From Streptomyces sp. NBC_01233 (lineage in GTDB: Bacteria; Actinomycetota; Actinomycetes; Streptomycetales; Streptomycetaceae): 64,000 nt of DNA. The notes under the pieces were generated by a model. The model did not search any database. It saw nothing but the letters and a program-made list of their open reading frames with translations, and was not told where the DNA came from. Shown here piece by piece: positions 25,101-34,795 of this stretch. How positions within the stretch are numbered: position 1 is the stretch's first letter; each line of letters starts with the position of its first letter. The position numbers and the translations under genes were made by a program. The stretch spans positions 8,536,501-8,600,500 of the forward strand of contig NZ_CP108514.1 of the NCBI RefSeq assembly GCF_035989305.1, given 5' to 3'.

Positions 25101-25838
25101 ATGCGGTTCCAGTACGACACCATCGGCGAGCGTTACGCGGAGTCCAAGACCACGGCGGCCTTCTCGGCGGCCGACACCTACACGCTGCACGGAGCCCTCG
25201 ACGCGCTCGGCGGGGTGCGCGGGCTCGATGCCCTCGACCTTGCCTGCGGATACGGCTACAACACCCGGCTGCTGGCCCGCGGCGGGGCCCGCCGGACCGT
25301 CGGCGTGGACGTCTCGGAGGAGATGATCCGGCTGGCCCGCGAGCACGAGGCCACGAAGGACCGGCCGGACGTCGAATACCACGTCGCCGACGCCGCCGGC
25401 CTTCCCCACCTCGGCCCCTTCGACCTCGCCACCGCCGCGTACGTCTTCAGCTACGCGCCCGACCGCAGGTCCCTGCACGCGATGTTCCGGTCCGTCCGCG
25501 CCAACCTGCGCGCCGGCGGGCGGCTGCTGGCCATCGTGCCCAACGCGGGGGCTTTCCCGCGCGTGGACTGGTCGCCGTACGGGGTCCGCATCCTCGACCG
25601 GATCCCGGACGGCGACGCACCGCTGCTGAAGGCGCACTTCCTGACCGAGCCGCCGGTGCCCTTCGAGTTCCGCGAGTGGGCCCACTCCGACCTCGCCGAG
25701 GCGGCCGTCGAAGCGGGCTTCGCCACCGTCGGCTGGCAGCCGAACCGGACCCCGCCCGCCGACGCCGTACGCGACGAGGCGTACTGGACGGCGTACCGGG
25801 CCTGGCCGATCAGCTCGCTGATGACCTGCACGGCGTAG
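25101..25838 (+). CDS. SAM-dependent methyltransferase
   Basis: This encodes 245 residues from ATG 25101 with GGAAGG upstream. Motif I is ALDLACGYGYNTRLLARGG, the acidic motif II is VGVDVSEEMIRLA, and motif post-I is YHVADAAGLP. It belongs to the type 11/25 class I small-molecule methyltransferases. It is convergent with the esterase gene (about 30 bp apart), with no biosynthetic neighbours to suggest a substrate. Confidence 0.88.
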   Translation: MRFQYDTIGERYAESKTTAAFSAADTYTLHGALDALGGVRGLDALDLACGYGYNTRLLARGGARRTVGVDVSEEMIRLAREHEATKDRPDVEYHVADAAGLPHLGPFDLATAAYVFSYAPDRRSLHAMFRSVRANLRAGGRLLAIVPNAGAFPRVDWSPYGVRILDRIPDGDAPLLKAHFLTEPPVPFEFREWAHSDLAEAAVEAGFATVGWQPNRTPPADAVRDEAYWTAYRAWPISSLMTCTA

Positions 25839-25870
25839 CGCACTTTGTTCCCCGGTCCCGGGTGGGCAGG

Positions 25871-26779
25871 TCACAGCTCCGCCGTCGCCCTGATCAGCTC
25901 GACGATCCGGTCGCGCGCCGCCCGCCCCTCCGGCACCGGCAGCAGCGGGTACGCGTGCGGCAGCCCCGCCGCCTCGTGGAACTCCACCTCGACCCCGTCC
26001 GCGCGGGCCCGGCGCAGCAGCTCCCTGCTGTCCGTGATCAGCACGTCCCGGGTCCCGGTGAACACCGTCAGCGGCGCCAGCCCCGCGAAGCTCCCGTGCA
26101 GCGGGCTCACCCGGGGATCGTCCGGGGCCAGCGTCCCCGCGTACAGCCGGCCCGCCTCCCGCAGCCCCGGACGGCCCAGCATCGGATCGGCGGCCTCGAT
26201 GGCCGCCTGGTCGGGATGGCTCATGGTCACGTCGAGCCAGGGCGAGATCAGCACGATCCTGGAGGGCTGCGCGCCGGTCCGGTCGCGCAGCCGCTGCGCG
26301 GCCGCCAGCGCCAGCCCCGCCCCCGCCGAGTCCCCGATGAGCACCGTCCCGCCGCCACCGCCGCCCGCGATCAGGCCGCTCAGCAGATCGGCGGCGACCG
26401 GGACGTTCCGGTCCGCGGTACCGCGCGGAGCGAGGATGTACGCGGGTACGACGACCCGCGCCCGCGCCCGCGTGACCAGGGTCCGGATCAGCGCCCAGTG
26501 CGGGCGGACCAGTTCGTTGATGTACCCGCCGCCGTGCACGTACAGCACCTGCGCCGCGGGCTCCCTCCCGAGCGGGGAGACGTCGTACACGGGCCAGGCT
26601 CCGACGAAGGTCCGCGAGATGTCCGCGACCCGGCCCAGCGAACGCGGCGGCAGATGGGAGGCGGGCCGGCGGGCGGACTGCGCCACCCGGGTCCGTACCG
26701 CCTCGGCGCTCGCGAACCGTCTTCGCCGTCCCGCCGCGATCAGCGCCGCCGACAGCGCCCTGCTGCGCAGACTCGGCAC
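25871..26779 (-). CDS. Hormone-sensitive-lipase-type alpha/beta hydrolase (esterase)
   Basis: The GTG at 26779 lies 8 bp after GGAGG and gives about 302 residues; the frame stays open far upstream but without family similarity. The oxyanion motif YVHGGGYIN, nucleophile motif IGDSAGAGLALAA, acid in GTRDVLITDS and base in AGLPHAYPLLP are all present in the order of the HSL (HGGG/GDSAG) family. It is divergent from tdh. The likely substrates are short-chain esters. Confidence 0.88.
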   Translation of the reverse strand: MPSLRSRALSAALIAAGRRRRFASAEAVRTRVAQSARRPASHLPPRSLGRVADISRTFVGAWPVYDVSPLGREPAAQVLYVHGGGYINELVRPHWALIRTLVTRARARVVVPAYILAPRGTADRNVPVAADLLSGLIAGGGGGGTVLIGDSAGAGLALAAAQRLRDRTGAQPSRIVLISPWLDVTMSHPDQAAIEAADPMLGRPGLREAGRLYAGTLAPDDPRVSPLHGSFAGLAPLTVFTGTRDVLITDSRELLRRARADGVEVEFHEAAGLPHAYPLLPVPEGRAARDRIVELIRATAEL

Positions 26780-26990
26780 GCCCCTCACCTCCCCTTTTCC
26801 CCGCGCCGGCAGCGGCACGGGACCCTGCCCCGTCACCTGAGGAGCATAGGCGTGAAGCTGCGCTGTCGACCCGCTTAAGAAAGTCTCGATGGACTGATCA
26901 CCGCGCCGATCGGCAGATTGGTGCCCGTCACCGACGCCGTCCGGGCCCGCACGCCCGCGGCGCCCCCTTCCGCATGCCTGGAGCCACCCC

Positions 26991-28019
26991 ATGAAGGCAC
27001 TCGTCAAGCACAAGGCCGAGCCCGGACTGTGGCTCATGGACGTCCCCGAGCCCGAGTACGGCCCCGGCGATGTGCTGATCAAGGTGCTGCGCACCGGCAT
27101 CTGCGGAACCGACCTCCACATCCGGGCCTGGGACGGCTGGGCCCAGGGCGCGGTCAAGACCCCGCTCGTCCTCGGCCACGAGTTCGTCGGCGAGGTCGCG
27201 GCGCTCGGCGCGGACGTCCGCGACATCGAGATCGGCGCTCTGGTCAGCGGCGAGGGCCACCTGGTGTGCGGCAGGTGCCGCAACTGCCTGGCCGGCCGCC
27301 GCCACCTGTGCCGCAGCACGATCGGGCTCGGCGTCGGCCGGGACGGCGCCTTCGCCGAGTACGTGGTGCTGCCCGCGCAGAACGTCTGGGTGCACCGCAC
27401 CACCGTGAACCTGGACGTCGCCGCGATCTTCGACCCCTTCGGCAACGCCGTGCACACGGCCCTGTCCTTCCCGCTGGTCGGCGAGGACGTGCTGATCACC
27501 GGCGCCGGCCCGATCGGGATCATGGCGGCGGCCGTGGCCAAGCACGCCGGCGCCCGCAACGTCGTCATCACCGACGTCAGCCCCGAGCGGCTGGAGATCG
27601 CCCGCAAGGCGGGCGCCACCCTCGCGGTGAACGTCGCCGAGTCCTCGATCGCCGAGGCGCAGACGCGGCTCGGCCTGCGCGAGGGCTTCGACGTCGGCCT
27701 GGAGATGTCCGGCCGCGCCGAGGCGATGCGCGACATGATCGACAACATGACGCACGGCGGCAAGATCGCCATGCTGGGACTGCCCGCGCAGGAGTTCCCG
27801 GTGGACTGGGCGAAGGTCGTCACTTCGATGATCACCATCAAGGGCATCTACGGCCGCGAGATGTTCGAGACCTGGTACGCGATGACCGTGCTGCTGGAGG
27901 GCGGGCTCGACCTCAGCCCCGTGATCACCGGCCGCTACTCGCACCGCGACTTCGAGGCCGCCTTCGACGAGGCGTCGACCGCCCGCAGCGGCAAGATCAT
28001 CCTGGACTGGACGGCGTAA
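26991..28019 (+). CDS. tdh: L-threonine 3-dehydrogenase
   Basis: A 342-residue zinc-dependent medium-chain dehydrogenase that oxidises L-threonine to 2-amino-3-ketobutyrate with NAD+. Seen: catalytic-zinc region [17 protein letters not shown], structural-zinc loop [15 protein letters not shown], and Rossmann [20 protein letters not shown]. The next gene, kbl, encodes the enzyme for the product, so the pair makes glycine and acetyl-CoA from threonine. About 210 bp lies upstream to the divergent esterase, and I see no clear operator there. Confidence 0.95.
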   Translation: MKALVKHKAEPGLWLMDVPEPEYGPGDVLIKVLRTGICGTDLHIRAWDGWAQGAVKTPLVLGHEFVGEVAALGADVRDIEIGALVSGEGHLVCGRCRNCLAGRRHLCRSTIGLGVGRDGAFAEYVVLPAQNVWVHRTTVNLDVAAIFDPFGNAVHTALSFPLVGEDVLITGAGPIGIMAAAVAKHAGARNVVITDVSPERLEIARKAGATLAVNVAESSIAEAQTRLGLREGFDVGLEMSGRAEAMRDMIDNMTHGGKIAMLGLPAQEFPVDWAKVVTSMITIKGIYGREMFETWYAMTVLLEGGLDLSPVITGRYSHRDFEAAFDEASTARSGKIILDWTA

Positions 28020-28147
28020 CCGCCGGACCGGACCCGCTGAACCATCTCCCTCCGGCCGGGTCCCGCAATCCGTCCCCCCTCCGCGGGGCCCGGCCCCCCT
28101 CCCCCCTCGTCCCCTCGTCGCCCTCCGCCGCACAAGGAGAACCGCAC

Positions 28148-29356
28148 ATGTTCGAGACCGTCCGCGAGGACCTCCGCACCACCCTCGACGAGATCCGCGC
28201 CGCCGGCCTGCACAAGCCCGAGCGCGTCATCGGCACCCCGCAGAACGCCGCGGTCGCCGTCACCGCGGGCGGCGCCCCCGGCGAGGTGCTCAACTTCTGC
28301 GCCAACAACTACCTGGGACTGGCCGACCACCCCGAGGTCGTCGCCGCCGCGAAGGAAGCACTGGACCGCTGGGGCTACGGCATGGCCTCCGTCCGCTTCA
28401 TCTGCGGCACCCAGGAGGTGCACAAGGAGCTGGAGGCGCGGCTGTCGGCCTTCCTCGGCCAGGAGGACACGATCCTCTACTCCTCCTGCTTCGACGCCAA
28501 CGGCGGAGTCTTCGAGACCCTCCTCGGCGCCGAGGACGCGGTCATCTCCGACGCCCTCAACCACGCCTCGATCATCGACGGCATCCGGCTGAGCAAGGCC
28601 AAGCGCTTCCGCTACGCCAACCGCGACATGGCCGAGCTCGAAGCCCGCCTGAAGGAAGCCACCGAGGGCGGCGCCCGCCGCAAGCTGATCGTCACCGACG
28701 GCGTCTTCTCCATGGACGGCTACGTCGCCCCGCTCGCCGAGATCTGCGACCTGGCGGAGCGCTACGACGCCATGGTCATGGTCGACGACTCGCACGCCGT
28801 CGGCTTCGTCGGCCCCGGCGGCCGCGGCACCCCGGAACTGCACGGGGTCATGGACCGCGTCGACATCATCACCGGCACCCTCGGCAAGGCCCTCGGCGGC
28901 GCCTCCGGCGGTTACGTCGCTGCGCGCGCGGAGATCGTGGAGCTGCTGCGCCAGCGCTCGCGCCCGTACCTCTTCTCCAACTCCCTCGCCCCGGTCATCG
29001 CCGCGGCCTCCCTCAAGGTCCTCGACCTGCTGGAGTCGGCCGGCGACCTGCGCGAGCAGCTGGCCGCCAACACCGCGCTCTTCCGCACGAAGATGACCGA
29101 GGCGGGCTTCGAGATCCTCCCCGGCGACCACGCCATCGCCCCCGTGATGATCGGCGACGCGGCGGAGGCGGCCCGGATGGCGGAGCTGCTCCTGGAGCGC
29201 GGGGTCTACGTGATCGGCTTCTCCTACCCGGTGGTGCCGATGGGCGCGGCGCGCATCCGCGTGCAGCTCTCGGCGGCCCACTCGACGGCCGACGTGGAGC
29301 GTGCGGTGGCCGCCTTCACCGACGCCCGTGCGGCGCTGGCGGCCGAGAAGGCCTGA
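28148..29356 (+). CDS. kbl: Glycine C-acetyltransferase (2-amino-3-ketobutyrate CoA ligase)
   Basis: A 402-residue PLP-dependent alpha-oxoamine synthase that splits 2-amino-3-ketobutyrate with CoA into glycine and acetyl-CoA. Motifs: [13 protein letters not shown], substrate/cofactor [19 protein letters not shown]-lysine [14 protein letters not shown] and the substrate-specific [17 protein letters not shown] precedes the ATG. The 128-bp gap from tdh holds no other gene, so the two are probably cotranscribed. Confidence 0.95.
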   Translation: MFETVREDLRTTLDEIRAAGLHKPERVIGTPQNAAVAVTAGGAPGEVLNFCANNYLGLADHPEVVAAAKEALDRWGYGMASVRFICGTQEVHKELEARLSAFLGQEDTILYSSCFDANGGVFETLLGAEDAVISDALNHASIIDGIRLSKAKRFRYANRDMAELEARLKEATEGGARRKLIVTDGVFSMDGYVAPLAEICDLAERYDAMVMVDDSHAVGFVGPGGRGTPELHGVMDRVDIITGTLGKALGGASGGYVAARAEIVELLRQRSRPYLFSNSLAPVIAAASLKVLDLLESAGDLREQLAANTALFRTKMTEAGFEILPGDHAIAPVMIGDAAEAARMAELLLERGVYVIGFSYPVVPMGAARIRVQLSAAHSTADVERAVAAFTDARAALAAEKA

Positions 29357-29484
29357 CCGGGTGGCGTGACCGGGTGGCTTGAGTGGCCTGAGGGGTCGGA
29401 GCGGTCCGAGTGGCAAGGGCGGTGGGGGCGGCAAGAGCGGCCTCAGCGGCCGGAGGGGCCCGCGTGGCCTGCGACAATGGAGGG

Positions 29485-30399
29485 GTGATCGACCCCCGCC
29501 GGCTGCGCATCCTGCGGGCCGTGGCGGACCACCGTACGGTGACCGCCGCGGCCGCAGCCCTGTACCTCACCCCCTCGGCCGTCTCCCAGCAGCTCGCGGC
29601 GCTGGAACAGGAGACGGGCCACGCGCTGCTCACCCGCAGCGGCCGGGGCGTGCGGCTCACCGCGGCCGGTGAGATCCTGCTCGGCCACGCCCACGAGGTG
29701 CTGGCGCAGTTGGAGCGGGCGGAGGCCGAACTCGCCGCTTACGCCGGCGGCTCGGCGGGCGAGGTCACCGTGGCCGCCTTCGCGACGGGGATCGCGGAGG
29801 TCCTGGCCCCGGCGATCGCCCGGCTCGCACTGGAGCAGCCGGGCATCCGGCTGCGGGTCCGGGACGCGGAGGGCGACCAGAGCCTGCCGCTGCTCCTGGA
29901 CGGCGAGGCGGACGTGGCCCTCGCGGTCGAGTACCGGGGCGGTCCCGGGGCGGACGACGCCCGGCTGTCGGTCCTCCCGCTGTACGCGGAGCCCTTCGAC
30001 GCGGTGCTGCCCTCCGGGCACCCGCTGGCCGACGCGCCCGCGGTGTCGCTGGCCGACCTGTCCGACTCGGACTGGGTGGGCCAGTATCCCGGCAACCCGT
30101 GCCACGACGTGACGCTCCTCGCCTGCGAACTGGCGGGCTTCCAGCCCCGGTTCGTCCACTCCTCCGACGACTTCCGGGCCGTGACGGCGCTGGTGGGCGC
30201 CGGGGCCGGGGTGGCCCTCGTACCGCGCTCGGCGCTGCGGGGCATGGACCTCAAGGAGGTCCAGGTCCGACCGGTGACGGGCCCGGCCGCCACCCGCCGG
30301 GTCTTCGCCGCCACCCGCCGGGGCGGCGAGACCCATCCGCTGATCGCCCCCGTGCTGGCCGCCCTGGTCCGGGAGTCCGAGCGGCTGCCGGCGCACTGA
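29485..30399 (+). CDS. LysR-family transcriptional regulator
   Basis: The GTG at 29485 follows GGAGGGG and gives 304 residues. The N-terminal winged helix (LRILRAVADHRTVTAAAAAL, then LTPSAVSQQLAALEQETGHA) is followed by a periplasmic-binding-protein-like effector domain ending in GAGAGVALVPRSALRG. It lies 128 bp after kbl in the same direction, so it may regulate threonine catabolism; LysR genes are more often divergent from targets, so this is uncertain. Confidence 0.88.
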   Translation: MIDPRRLRILRAVADHRTVTAAAAALYLTPSAVSQQLAALEQETGHALLTRSGRGVRLTAAGEILLGHAHEVLAQLERAEAELAAYAGGSAGEVTVAAFATGIAEVLAPAIARLALEQPGIRLRVRDAEGDQSLPLLLDGEADVALAVEYRGGPGADDARLSVLPLYAEPFDAVLPSGHPLADAPAVSLADLSDSDWVGQYPGNPCHDVTLLACELAGFQPRFVHSSDDFRAVTALVGAGAGVALVPRSALRGMDLKEVQVRPVTGPAATRRVFAATRRGGETHPLIAPVLAALVRESERLPAH

Positions 30400-30424
30400 G
30401 CGCGGTACGCCGGATGCAGGCGGG

Positions 30425-30720
30425 TCAGGCGAGCGTGAAGACGGCCCCGGGCGCCGCGCGGTCGACGGGCCCGGCGGCAGTGCGCCGAGGCGCGGGCCAC
30501 CGCTTCGTCCGGGCCGTGGCCGGGGCGCCCATGCGTGACGACCAGCCGGCCGGCGCGTGCGGCGGCCGCCGTCGTACCGGCCTCCTCGGGTGTGTGGTGG
30601 GTGAACCACAGGCTGTCGTCCGGTCCGGCGACGATGTCCTGGGGCTGGGGCGCGAGGCCGTTCTCCGGTACGGCGTACTGGGTGATCACGCCGGACGGGG
30701 TGAGGGGCGCCTGCGCGCGG
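30425..30720 (-). pseudogene. Streptogramin-lyase-like (Vgb-type) gene remnant
   Basis: Minus-strand frames contain ITQYAVPENGLAPQPQDIVA and GPDDSLWFTHHTPEEAG, the repeating blade motif of virginiamycin B lyase-like propellers. After a frame change they contain ALPPGPVDRAAPGAVFTLA followed by a stop at 30425-30427. Only about 95 residues of a normally 280-residue or longer protein remain, with at least one frameshift, so this is a decayed copy. A full-length relative is at 54553-55956. Confidence 0.62.
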
Positions 30721-30738
30721 GCCCCCCGGGGCCGCGGC

Positions 30739-31518
30739 TCACACCCGTAGCACCTGCACGCCTGCGGCCTCGAACTCCAGGGCCGCCGCCGGCGCCAGGC
30801 CGGTGTCCGTCACCAGCACGTCCACCGACGAGGTGGCGCAGATCCGCGCGAAGGCGCGCACGCCCAGCTTGCTGGAGTCGGCCGCGACGACCACCCGGCG
30901 GGCACGCTCGCACAGCAGGCGGTTGACCGAGGCCTCGTCCTCGTGCCGGGTCGCCGCGCCGTCCGCCGGGTCGAAGCCGTCCACGCCGAGCACCGCGGTG
31001 TCCACGGCGAGTTGGCCCAGCACCTGCTCGGCGAGGGGCCCCGTGAGCTCGTACGACTGGGGGCGGGCGACGCCCCCCGTCAGCACGATCTTGAACTGCG
31101 GCCGGATCACCAGCTCGCCCGCGATGTTGAGGGCGTTCGTCACCACGGTGAGCGCCGGCGAGCCCTGGGCCAGGTCCGGGCGGCCGGCCAGCGCCCTCGC
31201 CACCTCGGTGGTCGTGGTGCCGCCCGTCAGGCCGATCACCTCGCCCGGCGCGACCAGGGCCGCCACCGCCTCGCTGATCCGGCGCTTCTCGGCGGCACGG
31301 CGCGAGGTCCGGTAGCGCAGGGGGAGTTCGTACGAGACCCCGTGCAGTACCGCCCCGCCGCGGGTGCGGACCAGCAGCTGCTGTTCGGCGAGCTGGTCGA
31401 GGTCGCGGCGAATGGTCGCGGCCGACACGCCGAGGGCCTCCGCCGCCGGCTCCACCTCCAGCTCACCCCGCTCCACGAGCAGGTCCAGCAGTGTCTGCCA
31501 GCGCTCCTTGCGCGTCAT
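30739..31518 (-). CDS. DeoR/GlpR-family transcriptional regulator
   Basis: A 259-residue sugar-pathway repressor. It has an N-terminal DeoR helix-turn-helix (VEPAAEALGVSAATIRRDLD, then LVRTRGGAVL) and a C-terminal sugar-phosphate sensor domain (GEVIGLTGGTTTTEVARALA and VVVAADSSKLGVRAFA). It is divergent from the SIS/aldolase operon, which fits control by a phosphorylated amino sugar or ketose. The 190-bp gap contains several TTGAAG/TTGCGTGAA-like repeats around 31634-31672, but I cannot define the operator. Confidence 0.9.
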   Translation of the reverse strand: MTRKERWQTLLDLLVERGELEVEPAAEALGVSAATIRRDLDQLAEQQLLVRTRGGAVLHGVSYELPLRYRTSRRAAEKRRISEAVAALVAPGEVIGLTGGTTTTEVARALAGRPDLAQGSPALTVVTNALNIAGELVIRPQFKIVLTGGVARPQSYELTGPLAEQVLGQLAVDTAVLGVDGFDPADGAATRHEDEASVNRLLCERARRVVVAADSSKLGVRAFARICATSSVDVLVTDTGLAPAAALEFEAAGVQVLRV

Positions 31519-31708
31519 CGTCCGCCCCCTTCGGTGTTCTGCGACATTCGTTCCACGGCGCCCGCCGGTGAGTTCCCTCGGCCTCCACCGGCCCACCCGG
31601 CGACACTAACCCAGTCGATCAGCCCGTGGATGCTTGAAGTTGCGTGAAACTGCCCGATATCTTGCAGGAACACGCATTCAGACCGGCCTGTCGCACGAGG
31701 GAGCCTGT

Positions 31709-32611
31709 ATGAGTCACGTCGCGTACGAGTTGGGCACGCAGCCCGCATGCTGGGAACGGGCCGCCGAACTGGTCCCGGCCCAGCGGGCGGTGCTGCCGCA
31801 GCCGGGGGAGCGTACCGCGATCGTCGGGTGCGGGACCTCGTACTTCATGGCCCAGGCGGCCGCCGTGCTGCGCGAGGGGGCCGGGCAGGGCGAGACCGAC
31901 GCCTTCCCCGCCTCGGAGTTCCCCCGCCACCGCCGCTACGACCGGGTCGTCGCCCTGACCCGGTCCGGCACCACCACCGAGGTACTGGACCTGCTGGGGG
32001 CGCTCCGCGACGCGGGCGTGCCCACGACCGCGGTCATCGGCGATCCCGCGACCCCGGTGATGACCCTCGCGGACGAGCTCGTCGTCCTCGACTTCGCCGA
32101 CGAACAGTCCGTCGTGCAGACCCGCTTCGCGACCACCGCCCTCACCCTGCTGCGCGCCCACGTCGGGCTGCACACCCCTGCCGTGGTCGCCGACGCCCGT
32201 ACCGCCCTCACCGAGCCGCTGCCCGCCGAGCTGGCGAGCCGGGGGCAGTTCACCTTCCTCGGCCGCGGCTGGAGCGTCGGGCTGGCGAACGAAGCCGCGC
32301 TGAAGATGCGGGAGGCGTCGCTGTCCTGGGCGGAGTCCTACCCGGCGATGGAGTACCGGCACGGGCCGATCAGCGTCTCCGGACCCGGCACCGCCACCTG
32401 GTCGCTCGACGAGGCCCCCGAGGGGCTCGCCGCGCAGGTACGGGCCACCGGCGCCCAGTGGGTGGCCGGGCAGCTCGACCCGCTCGCCGAACTGGTCCGC
32501 GTGCACCGCCTCGCCCTCGCCGTCGCCGCCCACCAGCAGCTGGATCCGGACGCGCCGCGCCATCTCACCCGCTCGGTGATCCTCACCACCGGCGAGGAGG
32601 CGGTCCGATGA
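31709..32611 (+). CDS. SIS-domain sugar isomerase/deaminase (AgaS-like)
   Basis: A 300-residue protein with two SIS domains. The first holds IVGCGTSYFMAQAAA and VALTRSGTTTEVLDLL (phosphosugar-binding Ser/Thr loop); the second holds FLGRGWSVGLANEAALKMRE and YRHGPISVSGPG. This is the GlmS-isomerase-like AgaS group, which isomerises or deaminates amino-sugar phosphates. The stop overlaps the aldolase start (ATGA), so the two act in one pathway. The adjacent DeoR regulator supports carbohydrate catabolism. Confidence 0.88.
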   Translation: MSHVAYELGTQPACWERAAELVPAQRAVLPQPGERTAIVGCGTSYFMAQAAAVLREGAGQGETDAFPASEFPRHRRYDRVVALTRSGTTTEVLDLLGALRDAGVPTTAVIGDPATPVMTLADELVVLDFADEQSVVQTRFATTALTLLRAHVGLHTPAVVADARTALTEPLPAELASRGQFTFLGRGWSVGLANEAALKMREASLSWAESYPAMEYRHGPISVSGPGTATWSLDEAPEGLAAQVRATGAQWVAGQLDPLAELVRVHRLALAVAAHQQLDPDAPRHLTRSVILTTGEEAVR

Positions 32612-33444
32612 GCCTCGTACCCGCAGGTCCGCTCGTCCTGGAGGCGGCCCGCGCGGGCCGCGCCGTCGCCGCCTTCAACATCATCACCCTGGAGCACGCC
32701 GAAGCCGTCGTGGCCGGGGCCGAGGCCGCCGGGCTGCCGGTCATCCTGCAACTGAGCGAGAACGCCGTGAAGTTCCGCGGCGGGCAGCTCCTGCCCATCT
32801 CCCGGGCCGCCGTCGCGTGCGCGGAGGCCGCCGGGGTCCCCGTCGGCCTGCACCTGGACCACGTCAAGAGCGCGGAACTGCTCCGGCAGGCCTGCGACGC
32901 CGGGTACAGCTCGGTGATGTACGACGCCGCCCACCTCCCGTACGGGGAGAACCTGGAGGCGACGCGCTCCGCCGCCGACTGGGCGCACGCCAACGGGCTG
33001 TGGATCGAGGCCGAGCTGGGCGAGGTCGGCGGCAAGAACGGCGCCGCCCCGCTGGATCCGCACGCGCCCGGCGCCCGTACCGACCCCGACGAGGCACGGC
33101 GGTTCGTCGCCGACTCCGGGGTCGACGCGCTGGCCGTCGCCATCGGCAGCAGCCACGCGATGACCAGCCGGACCGCGGCCCTGGACCACGTGCTGCTGGC
33201 CCGGCTGGCGAAGACGGTGGACGCGCCGCTCGTCCTGCACGGCTCCTCCGGGCTGCCGGACGCCGAGCTCGCGGCGGCCGTCGCCGGCGGCATCCGCAAG
33301 GTCAACATCGGCACCGCGCTGAACCTGGCCATGACCGAGGCCATCCGCACCCACCTGACCCCGGCGGACCCCCGGCCGTACCTGACGGCCGCCCGTACGG
33401 CGATGACGGCGACGGCGGCGGCTATGATCAGCGCCCTGAACTGA
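32608..33444 (+). CDS. Class II (zinc) ketose-bisphosphate aldolase, GatY/KbaY-like
   Basis: A 278-residue TIM-barrel aldolase. Zinc and catalytic sites are visible: LHLDHVKSAELL (Asp/His), AELGEVGGKNG (Glu), AIGSSHAMTS (His), LVLHGSSGLPD (His) and the phosphate-binding KVNIGTALNLAMTEAI. With the SIS protein it probably cleaves tagatose- or fructose-type bisphosphates produced from amino sugars. No kinase or transporter is nearby, so upstream steps must be encoded elsewhere. Confidence 0.9.
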   Translation: MSLVPAGPLVLEAARAGRAVAAFNIITLEHAEAVVAGAEAAGLPVILQLSENAVKFRGGQLLPISRAAVACAEAAGVPVGLHLDHVKSAELLRQACDAGYSSVMYDAAHLPYGENLEATRSAADWAHANGLWIEAELGEVGGKNGAAPLDPHAPGARTDPDEARRFVADSGVDALAVAIGSSHAMTSRTAALDHVLLARLAKTVDAPLVLHGSSGLPDAELAAAVAGGIRKVNIGTALNLAMTEAIRTHLTPADPRPYLTAARTAMTATAAAMISALN

Positions 33445-33468
33445 CGGGCATCGGGGGCGGGGGCGGTC

Positions 33469-33990
33469 GTGGAAGCGCAGCCGGGACGTACGAATCGGCG
33501 CAGGTTCCTGCTGATCGCCGGCCTCCCGCTGCTGGCCGTGGGCGGCCTCACGGCGTACGCCGCGTGGCCGCAGCCGGACCGGCTCCAGGTGCGCACCGAC
33601 CTGGAGCCCTTGAACCGCCGCTTCCGGCCGTACCTGGGCGAGCTGACCGACGCGCACTGGCTGGGCCACGACATCGACGAGACCGGCGGGGACCGGACGA
33701 TCCCGAGCCCGGACTCCCGCGTCCGCCTGGTCGGAGTCGCCCGCCTGGCGGCCGGCGGGGCGGCCGCGATCGTGCGCAACGCCGATTACGGCGCCTTCAC
33801 CCCCGCCGCGCCGTCCGCGGCGCCCGCCGAGCTGGAGCCGCACCTGCCCGCCGCCGCGGCCTGGCAGCACAGCCCGGGGTTCGACGCGTACGCGCACCGC
33901 ACGCAGTCGGAGGCCGTCACCTCGGGCGAGTACCTCTTCGACACGGTCCGGGACCTCGTCCGCTTCGACGTCCTCTACCTCTACACCTGA
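33469..33990 (+). CDS. Membrane-anchored or Tat-exported protein of unknown function
   Basis: The GTG at 33469 gives 173 residues. An N-terminal arginine cluster TNRRRFLLIAGLPLLAVGGL resembles a Tat signal or uncleaved anchor. The remainder contains LVGVARLAAGGAAAIVRNAD and ends VRDLVRFDVLYLYT. I do not recognise the family. It starts 24 bp after the aldolase stop in the same direction, so it may be cotranscribed, though a shared role is not evident. Confidence 0.6.
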   Translation: MEAQPGRTNRRRFLLIAGLPLLAVGGLTAYAAWPQPDRLQVRTDLEPLNRRFRPYLGELTDAHWLGHDIDETGGDRTIPSPDSRVRLVGVARLAAGGAAAIVRNADYGAFTPAAPSAAPAELEPHLPAAAAWQHSPGFDAYAHRTQSEAVTSGEYLFDTVRDLVRFDVLYLYT

Positions 33991-34039
33991 CGGCCGGCGG
34001 CGGACGTCCCACTCGGTGGGAGGACGTCGGCGGCGCTGT

Positions 34040-34782
34040 TGCAGGTGCGCCGCTGGGCGCTCGACCCGGGGGAGCGGTCCGTGGCGTCGGCTGCAGCATC
34101 ACCTTCCCCGGTGGATTCGGGGAGCGGATCGTCGTACGGGCGCAGGCGCTGCTGCCCGTACCGGACTCCCTGGACCTGGCGCTGGCCTCCTCACCGAGCC
34201 GCTGGCCGTCGGCTTCGGGACCATCGCGCGCAGCTCCGCCGGCGAGGGCGGCCCGGCCGTGGCCGCCGGCTGCGGCCCGGTGGGCCTCGGCGCCGTCGCG
34301 GCCCTGCCGGAGCGCGGCGCCGGGCCGGTGGTCGCCTCCGACCCCTCGGCGCTGCGGCGCGCGGCCGCGGCCCGGCTGGGCGCGCACGCGGTGGTCGACC
34401 CGGCCGACGAGGATCCGGTGGCCCGGTGCGTGGAGCGTGCGCGGCCCTGGTGGTGGTCAACTGCCTGGGCGTTCGAGCGTGTTGGACCGGCTCCTGCACT
34501 CCGTCCCGCGCGGCGCCGAGATCCTGCAGATCGGTGGGGTGATGACCGAGGGCGTGATCCGCCCCGTGGCCTGTGCCCGACCTACCCGCCGGCGGAGTTC
34601 GGCGCCTCGCCGGCGCGGTTCGCCGACGGACGCATCGACCCGGCCGCGCCGGTCACCGGCGAGGCCGGATCCGGCGCCCTGGACGCGGCCTTCGCCTCCC
34701 GCGCCGCCCGCAGGACCGCATCAAGATCCTCGTCCGGCCGGGCCTGGCGGGCACCGGGATCAGGGCGGCCGGACCACGGTGA
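34040..34782 (+). pseudogene. Zinc-type alcohol dehydrogenase gene, multiply frameshifted
   Basis: Fragments of a medium-chain dehydrogenase appear in order but in different frames: PGGFGERIVVRAQALLPVPD (about 34110), TEPLAVGFGTIARSSAGEGG then GCGPVGLGAVAAL (Rossmann, about 34195-34310), AEILQIGGVMTEGVIRPVA (about 34517), and RIKILVRPGLAG near the end. The catalytic zinc domain start is unrecognisable. At least three frame changes rule out function. Confidence 0.72.
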
Positions 34783-34795
34783 GGAGACCGGCGGC

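Noticed and set aside
26780..26990. Possible riboswitch or attenuator before tdh
   Set aside because: I found no conserved aptamer core, leader peptide or clear hairpin with a T-run in this gap.
25871..27847. 658-residue minus-strand frame upstream of the esterase
   Set aside because: The extension is antisense to tdh and lacks similarity; a good ribosome site and family N-terminus support a start at 26779.
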